From UKL13-2 sp036394575 (GTDB lineage Bacteria > Pseudomonadota > Gammaproteobacteria > Burkholderiales > Usitatibacteraceae): 64,000 nucleotides of DNA. Shown piece after piece: positions 35,385-42,354 of the stretch. The stretch spans positions 62,001 to 126,000 of the forward strand of contig DASWEY010000082.1 in the NCBI GenBank assembly GCA_036394575.1. The letters are read 5' to 3'. The notes under the pieces are model-generated. The model had not been told where the DNA came from and did not search any database. It worked only from the letters and a program-made list of their open reading frames with translations. Within the stretch, counting starts at the first letter, position 1. Each line of letters begins with the position of its first letter. Both the position numbers and the translations under genes were made by a program.

Positions 35385-35596
35385 TCACTGCATGGATGAT
35401 GGAGGACACCCTTCAAGCAGCAGACTGCCGGTCGCGTGTACACGGCGTGTCAAATCGCGCGCAATGTGGATCAATTCATCGGGTGACGTCGACATCCTCG
35501 AAGTCGGAAGCAAAACATTTCAGGCCAGTCCGCCATGAGTTTCTCCCAGCGCTCTTTTGCCAGGTCAGCTTCTTCACGTGGTTCGTTTGCTTGCAT
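35385..35596 (-). pseudogene. Possible remnant of a small gene
   Basis: Two overlapping short frames have protein-like composition: ATG at 35596 gives 41 codons beginning MQANEPREEADLAKERWEKL, and another frame from 35495 gives MSTSPDELIHIARDLTRRVH and ends at 35385. They could be one gene broken by a frame shift near 35500. No ribosome-binding site is seen and I do not recognise the product. Confidence 0.28.
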
Positions 35597-35703
35597 CGCA
35601 ATATCCGCGGTTGCCGACTAATGTTGGCCGTCATCAGGAGTTACCGAGCTACTCTTTTATTTCATTGCAATAGTCGCTAGCTATATTCATTCTCTTTCCT
35701 TCG

Positions 35704-35730
35704 ACGCCCGGGTATGCCGGGCGTTTTCTT
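35704..35730 (+). terminator. Hairpin with T-run
   Basis: 8-bp stem ACGCCCGG / CCGGGCGT with loop GTATG, then TTTCTT. It has no obvious gene upstream on the plus strand; perhaps left from a lost gene. Confidence 0.65.
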
Positions 35731-35835
35731 ATCTCGTCACAATCAATGGCTGACGATCAATCCTCAGAGATACACGATAATTTTGGTGATGCGCAGCGGG
35801 CGCCGCGTGGTGTGGCGATTAGCTGAACTATTTGA

Positions 35836-35869
35836 GTAAAAATGAAAACGCCCGCGATTGCGGGCGTTT
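35836..35869 (-). terminator. Rho-independent terminator after gyrB
   Basis: On the minus strand a 10-bp perfect stem (AAACGCCCGC / GCGGGCGTTT, loop of four) is followed by TCATTTTT. It lies 63 bp after the gyrB stop and ends the dnaA-dnaN-gyrB direction of transcription. Confidence 0.8.
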
Positions 35870-35881
35870 CCTATTCCACGC

Positions 35882-35923
35882 TGTTCTCAATTACTGAGAA
35901 AATTCTCATGTATTTTGAGAACC
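35882..35923. repeat. Alternating TTCTCA / TGAGAA hexamer array
   Basis: Reads TTCTCA-N5-TGAGAA-N2-TTCTCA-N7-TGAGAA, four hexamers in alternating orientation right after the gyrB stop. The same hexamers recur after the oxygenase terminator and as TGAGAA-N7-TTCTCA upstream of dnaA. Confidence 0.5.
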
Positions 35924-35931
35924 TACAAATT

Positions 35932-38346
35932 TTATACGTCCAGATTCTGAACGATCAGCGCATTGCTCTCTATAAATGCACGGCGCGGTTCTACATCGTC
36001 CCCCATTAAGGTAGTAAATATTTCGTCTGCGCCAATGGCATCTTCAATCTGAACCCTGTTCAATATCCGCACCTTTGGATCCATGGTGGTTTCCCATAAT
36101 TGCTCGGGATTCATTTCACCAAGTCCTTTGTAACGTTGAATATGCATTCCATCCTTTGCCTGCTCGATTAACCACGTGAGCGCTTCCGCGAAGGATTTTA
36201 CAGCCAAGGCCTTTTCACCTCTTCTGATTTCGGCGCTTTCTCGGATCAACCCATTCAACGTCTGCGCCGTTTTAACTATCTGCTCGTAATCACCGGTTTC
36301 TATAAACGTTGTGTCCAATACGGTTTCCCTGGTGTTCCCATGGAGCGTTTTTACGCAGCGAAGTCGGTATGCATCGTGCGCTTCGTCCGCCTCAACCTTG
36401 ACAGTAAGGTGATGGGCACCCACTACGTCCGTGAGCCAAACGGCTGCCTTGGACGCATTTTCTGCATTCGTCAGATCGAATCTTGGGCACTGCAGGAGTC
36501 CAGTGAGCACCTCCGGGTCAAAGGTGCGGGTCAACCGGCCAATAACAGCGTCCGTCATTAGAAAATCCTTGGCGATTATCTCAAGCGCCTCACCGGAAAT
36601 AGCGGCGCCTCCGCCACCCGGGTTTAGCTGGGCCTCATTCAGTGCTTTTTTGAGCTGCGCCTGTTTGAGTTCCAACTCATCTTTGACGTACCGCTCTTCC
36701 TTGCCCATTTTGATTTTATAAAGCGGCGGCTGTGCTATGTAAATATAGCCATTCTCCACAAGCTGCGGCATCTGGCGATAAAAGAACGTCAGCAACAGCG
36801 TGCGGATATGCGCGCCGTCCACATCTGCGTCCGTCATGATGATGATGCGGTGGTAGCGCAGCTTATCGTGGTTGAAATCGTCTTTCCCGATGCCGGCGCC
36901 AAGTGCGGTGATCAAGGTGGCAATTTGTTCTGACGAAATTACCTTGTCTATTCGGGCTTTTTCAACATTCAGAACCTTGCCGCGAAGTGGCAAAATTGCC
37001 TGAAATTTACGATCACGCCCCTGTTTGGCTGAGCCACCCGCAGAGTCTCCCTCTACGATATAAAGTTCACAAAGCGCTGGGTCTTTTTCCTGGCAGTCAG
37101 CGAGCTTTCCGGGCAAGCCGACCCCGTCCATTACCCCCTTCCGCCTTGTCAGCTCCCTTGCTTTGCGGGCGGCGTCGCGCGCGCGTGCGGCCTCAATGAT
37201 TTTTCCGCAGATCGTTTTTGCATCTGCCGGATTCTCCAGCAAATATTCGGTTAGCTTGGCAGCTACGACTTCCTGTACAACCGGCTGGACCTCGCTCGAT
37301 ACGAGTTTATCCTTGGTCTGTGAAGAGAATTTTGGCTCTGGAACTTTGACCGACAGAACGCAGGTCAATCCTTCCCGCATATCGTCGCCCGCCGTCTCTA
37401 TTTTGGCTTTTTTGGCCAGTTCGTTTTCTTCGATATATTTATTAAGAACCCGCGTCATTGCGGTACGGAGTCCGGTGAGATGCGTGCCCCCGTCGCGTTG
37501 CGGAATATTGTTTGTAAAGCATTGCACCGTCTCGCTATAACTGTCATTCCATTGCATGGAGACTTCGACCGTTATGCCGTCTTTCTCACCAACCGAATAA
37601 AAGACTTTCGGGTGTAGGACCGTCTTTGAGCGGTTCATGTATTCGACAAAACCCTTGACTCCGCCCGAATAGGCAAAGTTTTCGCTCTTGCCGTTACGCT
37701 GGTCTATCAGTTCGATTTTCACGCCATTGTTCAAGAACGACAGTTCGCGCAGCCGCTTGGCAAGGATTTCGTAATGAAATTCGATATGCGAAAACGTCTC
37801 TTTTGCTGCCAGAAAGTGAACCTCCGTACCCCGCTTATCCGTGGTGCCCACCGTTGCCAGGGGGGAGACGCGCTCGCCATGACGAAACTCCATCTCATAC
37901 ATCTTCCCGTCTCGGCGTATACGTAGTTTCAACCATTCGGATAGGGCGTTGACAACCGATACGCCCACCCCGTGTAAGCCCCCGGAAACTTTGTATGAAT
38001 TTGCGTCAAACTTGCCACCTGCATGAAGCTCGGTCATTACAATTTCTGCTGCAGACCGCTTGAATTCGTCGTCTTCCTTCACGCCCGTGGGAATGCCTCG
38101 GCCGTTATCGATTACGGAAATGGAGTTGTCTGTATGAATTGTCACCTTGATGTCATCGCAGTAGCCCGCGAGTGCCTCATCAATTGCGTTATCGACAACT
38201 TCAAAAACCATATGATGCAAGCCCGTACCATCGGAAGTGTCGCCGATGTACATTCCCGGTCGCTTGCGTACAGCTTCCAAACCCTTGAGTATTTTTATCG
38301 AGTCTGAATCGTATGCTTTTTCGTCTTGCTTTTTTGCGGGTACCAT
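35932..38346 (-). CDS. gyrB: DNA gyrase subunit B
   Basis: ATPase and DNA-cleavage-supporting subunit that introduces negative supercoils with GyrA. GHKL ATPase: RPGMYIGDTSDGTGLHHMVF, DNAIDEALAG, DNGRGIPTG and SGGLHGVGVSVVNALS. Toprim: YIVEGDSAGGSAKQGRDR and the metal-binding DADVDGAHI. C-terminus has QRYKGLGEMNPEQLWETTM. Length 804 aa includes the insertion typical of Gram-negative GyrB. No recF lies between dnaN and gyrB, as in many betaproteobacteria. It starts 47 bp after dnaN ends. Confidence 0.98.
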   Translation of the reverse strand: MVPAKKQDEKAYDSDSIKILKGLEAVRKRPGMYIGDTSDGTGLHHMVFEVVDNAIDEALAGYCDDIKVTIHTDNSISVIDNGRGIPTGVKEDDEFKRSAAEIVMTELHAGGKFDANSYKVSGGLHGVGVSVVNALSEWLKLRIRRDGKMYEMEFRHGERVSPLATVGTTDKRGTEVHFLAAKETFSHIEFHYEILAKRLRELSFLNNGVKIELIDQRNGKSENFAYSGGVKGFVEYMNRSKTVLHPKVFYSVGEKDGITVEVSMQWNDSYSETVQCFTNNIPQRDGGTHLTGLRTAMTRVLNKYIEENELAKKAKIETAGDDMREGLTCVLSVKVPEPKFSSQTKDKLVSSEVQPVVQEVVAAKLTEYLLENPADAKTICGKIIEAARARDAARKARELTRRKGVMDGVGLPGKLADCQEKDPALCELYIVEGDSAGGSAKQGRDRKFQAILPLRGKVLNVEKARIDKVISSEQIATLITALGAGIGKDDFNHDKLRYHRIIIMTDADVDGAHIRTLLLTFFYRQMPQLVENGYIYIAQPPLYKIKMGKEERYVKDELELKQAQLKKALNEAQLNPGGGGAAISGEALEIIAKDFLMTDAVIGRLTRTFDPEVLTGLLQCPRFDLTNAENASKAAVWLTDVVGAHHLTVKVEADEAHDAYRLRCVKTLHGNTRETVLDTTFIETGDYEQIVKTAQTLNGLIRESAEIRRGEKALAVKSFAEALTWLIEQAKDGMHIQRYKGLGEMNPEQLWETTMDPKVRILNRVQIEDAIGADEIFTTLMGDDVEPRRAFIESNALIVQNLDV

Positions 38347-38393
38347 TTGCTTCCTAGTTTACTAATAATTATTTTGGGTGGTCTCGTGCCGAT

Positions 38394-39503
38394 TCAAATA
38401 CGCATCGGCATCACAACATATTTGAAATCTTCGCCCCCGGGCTGCGTGATAAGTGCACTAGACATATTGGCTTCGCCCAGCGAAAGCAGGACCGTCTCAG
38501 ACGTAAGATGGCCCAGAACATCCAACAAGTATGCAATATTAAAAGCAATATCCAGGGCCTCTTTATCATAGCTGATCGGCAAATTCTCCTCTGCCTCCTC
38601 CTGCTCGTTGTTTGAGCAGATCATCGACAGCGAATCCTTTGTAAACACCAGTCTTACTCCCCTGATTTTGTCGTTTGACAAAATGGATGCTCGCTGCAGG
38701 GCACCCTGAAATTCAACCCTGTTGAGAGAGACGTGGTTGACGTAACCACTGGGGATCACTTTTGTGTAATCGGGAAACTTCCCTTCCACAATTTTACTAA
38801 CTATCTCTATACCCTCAAAAGCAAATTTGACCTGATTTTGGTGCATTGCCAGATGAATCGGATCATCACTCTCGTCCAGAAGTTTGATCAACTCAAGGAC
38901 TGTTTTCCGTGGCAGGATGGCATCTATTTTTGCTACTTGCTCTGGCAATTGATGCTGGGCCATTGACAGTCGATGGCCATCCGTTGCAACTACGCGTAGC
39001 GTATTGCCTTCCGTCGATAGCAGCACTCCATTGAGGTAGTAACGAATATCCTGTACCGCCATCGCGAACTGGACCAGCTCCAGTACTTTTCTGAAGTCTC
39101 GCTGGGGCAAGGAAAATTCCGTGGCTGCATCTTTGGCTTCGGCAATGCGGGGAAAATCCGCCGCCGCTAGTGTCTGTAGCGCAAAGCGGCTTTTCCCCGC
39201 CTTCACGGTAAGGCGGTTTTCTTTGGTATCGAGCGAGGTATCGGCATCCGGCGGAAGCGCCCTCAATATGTCCTGGAGCTTTTTGGCCCCTACCGTCATG
39301 CTTCCTGGTTTGTGATTTCCCTCCAGTTTTGCGGTTGCCTTGATTTGTACTTCGAGATCTGTCGCTAAAAAACACACCGCTTGTTCGGTTACGTCGACCA
39401 GAACATTGGACAGTATTGGCAGTGTGTGACGCCTTTCCACAATACCGGTCACAAACTGTAAGGGGCCCAACAAGGTGCTGTTCTTAGCTTTAATAGTTAC
39501 CAT
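38394..39503 (-). CDS. dnaN: DNA polymerase III beta sliding clamp
   Basis: Forms the ring-shaped dimer that tethers DNA polymerase III to DNA. 369 residues in three similar domains: domain 1 begins LLGPLQFVTGIVERRHTLPI; domain 2 contains FAMAVQDIRYYLNGVLL and VATDGHRLSMAQHQLP; domain 3 ends in the clamp-partner pocket YVVMPMRI. All are well conserved. It is transcribed after dnaA; the 234-bp spacer between them carries DnaA boxes. Confidence 0.98.
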   Translation of the reverse strand: MVTIKAKNSTLLGPLQFVTGIVERRHTLPILSNVLVDVTEQAVCFLATDLEVQIKATAKLEGNHKPGSMTVGAKKLQDILRALPPDADTSLDTKENRLTVKAGKSRFALQTLAAADFPRIAEAKDAATEFSLPQRDFRKVLELVQFAMAVQDIRYYLNGVLLSTEGNTLRVVATDGHRLSMAQHQLPEQVAKIDAILPRKTVLELIKLLDESDDPIHLAMHQNQVKFAFEGIEIVSKIVEGKFPDYTKVIPSGYVNHVSLNRVEFQGALQRASILSNDKIRGVRLVFTKDSLSMICSNNEQEEAEENLPISYDKEALDIAFNIAYLLDVLGHLTSETVLLSLGEANMSSALITQPGGEDFKYVVMPMRI

Positions 39504-39737
39504 AATTAAACCTAATAGATAATAGTTAAGGGCCGAAGGTTTTACGTATATGTTCAGTTACTGATTTGAATTCATATACTTAATAAAATTTAAACCTGCG
39601 TATGGAAGATCAGAAGCTGGTTGATATATGTGGATAAAACAAGAAAAAAAGGGATTTTAACGATCACAAAAAACTTATCCACAAAGTTTAAGGTGAAAAT
39701 TTGACGCCCGGGGAGTTATGAAAAAGCGTGGTAAAAC
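39504..39737. other. Candidate replication origin (dnaN-dnaA spacer)
   Basis: A 234-bp AT-rich gap with two perfect DnaA boxes in opposite orientation, TGTGGATAA at 39629-39637 and TTATCCACA at 39675-39683, next to long A/T tracts (39590-39600, 39637-39660) that could serve as unwinding element. As the gap is inside the dnaA region between the start of dnaN and the end of dnaA, it is a plausible oriC, together with the spacer on the other side of dnaA. Confidence 0.6.
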
Positions 39738-41090
39738 CTAGCCGCGCAAGATTTGCATTAGTAGCGCGTGATCTCGTGCTACCAGCTGATCTGCTTCCAC
39801 AAGCTCATTTACTTTTCTGCACGCGTGAAGCACGGTCGTATGATCGCGGCCACCAAAGGCTTCACCTATTTCCGGTAAAGACATCGGCGTCAACTCCTTG
39901 GCAAGCGCCATGGCAATTTGTCTGGGTCTTGCCAAGGAGCGAACGCGTTTTTTGGAATACATTTCAGAGACTTTGATTTTGTAATAGTCAGCGACCGTTT
40001 TTTGGATGTTGTCGATCGAGATTTGTCTATTGAGTACAGCCAGCAAGTCTTTTAGTGCTTCTTTGGCAGCGCTTAGGGATACAGGGATATTGTTGAAACG
40101 GGAATAGGCGAGAACGCGTTTCAGACCGCCCTCCAATTCGCGCACATTGGAACGTATATGCTTGGCAATGAAGAATGCAACATCTTCAGCGAGAATTACG
40201 CTTTCGTTTTCTGCCTTCTTGATCAAGATCGCCACACGCATTTCAAGTTCAGGGGGCTCTACTGAAACGGTGAGTCCCCAACCGAACCTGGAAATGAGAC
40301 GATCTTCGATACCGGAAATTTCTTTGGGGAATCTGTCACTGGTAATGACGACTTGCTTGCCCCCTTCAATAAGAGCGTTGAAGGCATAGAAAAACTCTTC
40401 TTGGGTTCTCGATTTACCACCAAGGAACTGAATATCGTCGATGAGCAGCAAGTCCAGTGTGTGATACGACTTTTTAAAGGTGTCAAAAGCCTTGTGCTGG
40501 TAAGCCTTTACGACATCGGTGACGAATTGCTCCGCATGTATATAGCGGATATTTGCGCGTGGATTCTGTACAAGAAGCTGATTTCCTATGGCCTGTACCA
40601 AGTGTGTCTTGCCGAGACCAGTAGTGCCATAAATAAATAAAGGGTTATATGCTTGACCAGGATTTTGTCCAACCTGGAGCGCAGCAGCTCTTGCCAGCTG
40701 GTTTGCTTTACCGCCAACGAAGGTATTAAAGGTAAAAGAAGGGTTCAGACGGTGTGGTGGCGCCTTATTCGCAGCGCCGGGCGAAGTGCGCATATCCTCG
40801 GGTAAGGCATTAGGCGCAGTATCGTCGTTCGAAGATAAAATTTCTTCGGCGGCCTCTTCCTCTAGCGCCAAGTCTAGGCGCAGAGACCGAGAGAAAAATT
40901 GTTCGCCGGATCGCTCAATCCTGGACAGCAATCGCTCTTTTACCCATTGCAATACATGTCGATTGGGGGCAATAAGCGTGAACCCGTCAGCATCCTGTTC
41001 AAAACGCAGTGGCTTTATCCACGTATTGAATTGGTGTTGCGATAATTCCTGCTGAAATTCATTGACGCAGGATTGCCAGAAAGGATGCAT
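39738..41090 (-). CDS. dnaA: Chromosomal replication initiator DnaA
   Basis: Binds DnaA boxes and opens the origin. Domain I at 1-80 (FWQSCVNEFQQELSQHQFNT), flexible linker about 85-120, AAA+ domain about 120-330 with Walker A GTTGLGKTHLV and Walker B LLLIDDIQFL, and the DNA-binding domain IV with the signature GGRDHTTVLHACRKV near the end. Length 450 aa is typical. An imperfect DnaA box TTATCCACG (41015-41023) lies inside its 5' part and a perfect one 100 bp upstream, consistent with autoregulation. Confidence 0.98.
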   Translation of the reverse strand: MHPFWQSCVNEFQQELSQHQFNTWIKPLRFEQDADGFTLIAPNRHVLQWVKERLLSRIERSGEQFFSRSLRLDLALEEEAAEEILSSNDDTAPNALPEDMRTSPGAANKAPPHRLNPSFTFNTFVGGKANQLARAAALQVGQNPGQAYNPLFIYGTTGLGKTHLVQAIGNQLLVQNPRANIRYIHAEQFVTDVVKAYQHKAFDTFKKSYHTLDLLLIDDIQFLGGKSRTQEEFFYAFNALIEGGKQVVITSDRFPKEISGIEDRLISRFGWGLTVSVEPPELEMRVAILIKKAENESVILAEDVAFFIAKHIRSNVRELEGGLKRVLAYSRFNNIPVSLSAAKEALKDLLAVLNRQISIDNIQKTVADYYKIKVSEMYSKKRVRSLARPRQIAMALAKELTPMSLPEIGEAFGGRDHTTVLHACRKVNELVEADQLVARDHALLMQILRG

Positions 41091-41382
41091 TCGAGGGGTG
41101 GATTCGATGACGACAGGAGAGGAAGTTGATTTATTCGAGATAAATTAAGGGCTTCTTGCGTTTGGGGATTTTATCCTTTTCATGAGGACTTATCCACAAG
41201 CGGATGGGCGGTGAGAAGCATTACTTCTCAGATTACGCGCCCGATTTGGTAGAGCTTGGGTGACGCCAAGAGCAAAAGCGCCCCATCAGCCTTGACTAAC
41301 GGATTGAAAAAACTGGATAATGCCGAGTTCTGCGAGTAGGTATGCTCGTAGTCCGTAATGACCTAACTTATTGAGTACGATT
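41091..41382. other. dnaA-rpmH divergent spacer with a DnaA box
   Basis: 292 bp between divergent genes. Contains a perfect DnaA box TTATCCACA (41190-41198), a TGAGAA-N7-TTCTCA palindrome (41212-41230) and the rpmH promoter. It may be part of the origin or only the dnaA regulatory region. Confidence 0.6.
41292..41321 (+). promoter_or_regulatory. Promoter of rpmH
   Basis: TTGACT (41292-41297) and GATAAT (41316-41321) with an 18-bp spacer, about 60 bp before the rpmH start. Both hexamers differ from the sigma-70 consensus at one position. Confidence 0.65.
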
Positions 41383-41517
41383 ATGAAACGCACTTACCAG
41401 CCTTCAGTGGCTCGTCGCAAAAAAACCCATGGTTTCCTTGTTCGCATGAAAACAGCGGGAGGCCGTGCGGTCATTAACGCCCGTCGGGCGAAGGGCCGTG
41501 CCCGCCTGGCCGTATAG
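41383..41517 (+). CDS. rpmH: 50S ribosomal protein L34
   Basis: A 44-residue, strongly basic ribosomal protein. It reads MKRTYQPSVARRKKTHGFLV, then MKTAGGRAVINARRAKGRAR and ends LAV, matching L34 along its whole length; SVARRKKTHGFLVRM is a variant of the usual SxxKRxRxHGFRxRM. It opens the rpmH-rnpA-yidD-yidC run and is divergent from dnaA, the standard order next to a bacterial origin. Confidence 0.97.
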   Translation: MKRTYQPSVARRKKTHGFLVRMKTAGGRAVINARRAKGRARLAV

Positions 41518-41620
41518 AGACACATTGACCGCCTGCCGCGATATCATCCAAGGGTGATAACAACAAGCGGCTTGCCGGTATGGTTGAGCCCTCGAATCCC
41601 CGGGGCCTAAAGGAAAAAGA

Positions 41621-42082
41621 TTGAAGGCTGTCTCCACCGCCGGCCAAAAGCTGACCAAGGCGATGCGACTTCATCAGCGGGGAGTGGCCTTGGTTCTCAA
41701 GCAAGGCCGAATGGTCCGTGCAGATTGTCCGTCAAAGACGGTAGAGCCGAACAAGCGCTTGTCGGCCGTCTCCATTAAATATCTCTCGGCGACAACAGAT
41801 ATCAGTTATCAATGCGGTTCAATAGCACATGCGCGCATTGCTATTTCTGTTCCGAAGCGGCTTCTCAAGTCCGCAGTTGATCGAAACCAATTCAAGCGCT
41901 GGGTCAGGGAGTCTTTTCGCCGGCATGAAATTCGTGCGCTTCCTGTCGATATGCTGATTTCGTTAACACAGAGGGTAGATGCCACCGAGATGGGTTCGGG
42001 CGGGTCTATACAAAGGGTTATTGAAAGCGCGTTTAATCTGGTGCACGCTCTTTCGAACCAATCCACGGATAGTTCGCGCTGA
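41621..42082 (+). CDS. rnpA: Ribonuclease P protein component
   Basis: Protein subunit that helps RNase P RNA bind precursor tRNA. The recognisable core is ARIAISVPKRLLKSAVDRNQ followed by FKRWVRESFRRH; the family's RNR motif reads RNQ here. The N-terminal part is divergent, with LVLKQGRMVRAD in place of the usual VFKxGRR. Start is a TTG at 41621, supported by AAAGGA 6 bases upstream; the next ATG (41663) would remove part of the first helix. At 153 residues it is somewhat long. The stop shares one base with the yidD start. Confidence 0.9.
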   Translation: MKAVSTAGQKLTKAMRLHQRGVALVLKQGRMVRADCPSKTVEPNKRLSAVSIKYLSATTDISYQCGSIAHARIAISVPKRLLKSAVDRNQFKRWVRESFRRHEIRALPVDMLISLTQRVDATEMGSGGSIQRVIESAFNLVHALSNQSTDSSR

Positions 42083-42300
42083 TGTCGATTTTGGCGCGGG
42101 CGCTTATCCACATGGTCAGGGTTTATCAACTGACATTGAGCCCTTGGCTTGGCTCTCAGTGCCGATTTTCTCCAACCTGTTCGCACTATGCGGCGGAGGC
42201 GTTGGCCAAGCACGGTGCAATATACGGTTGTAACCTGACTTTCCGACGCGTGCTGCGCTGCCATCCCTGGTGCGATGGCGGCTATGATCCTGTGCCTTAG
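42082..42300 (+). CDS. yidD: Membrane protein insertion efficiency factor YidD
   Basis: A 72-residue protein assisting YidC-mediated insertion at the inner membrane. The family signature is complete: VYQLTLSPWLGSQCRFSPTC, then SHYAAEALAKHGAI and RCHPWCDGGYDPVP with the conserved Cys pairs. An amphipathic N-terminal helix is present. A perfect DnaA-box 9-mer (42104-42112) lies inside the gene, possibly by chance. It overlaps rnpA by one base and is followed by yidC after 54 bp. Confidence 0.96.
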   Translation: MSILARALIHMVRVYQLTLSPWLGSQCRFSPTCSHYAAEALAKHGAIYGCNLTFRRVLRCHPWCDGGYDPVP

Positions 42301-42354
42301 TTCTGTCCAGCTGTTCTCCAAGATATTTCCTTCCCCCCTTTCTTTTGGCCTTCC

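Larger units (their letters stand above)
35329..35931. other. Intergenic stretch between the Rrf2 gene and gyrB
   Basis: About 600 bp without a convincing gene. It holds two short protein-like minus-strand frames (35385-35596), two terminator hairpins (35704 and 35846) and an array of TGAGAA/TTCTCA hexamers (35884-35923) next to the gyrB stop. The part from 35600 to 35700 shows nothing I can interpret. Confidence 0.55.

Noticed and set aside
38347..38393. recF expected between dnaN and gyrB
   Set aside because: Only 47 bp are available; the gene is absent from this locus, which is common in the class.
42104..42112. DnaA-box 9-mers inside yidD and at 49721 in parB as origin parts
   Set aside because: Single copies inside conserved coding sequence; chance or titration sites cannot be told apart, so they are not counted as origin.
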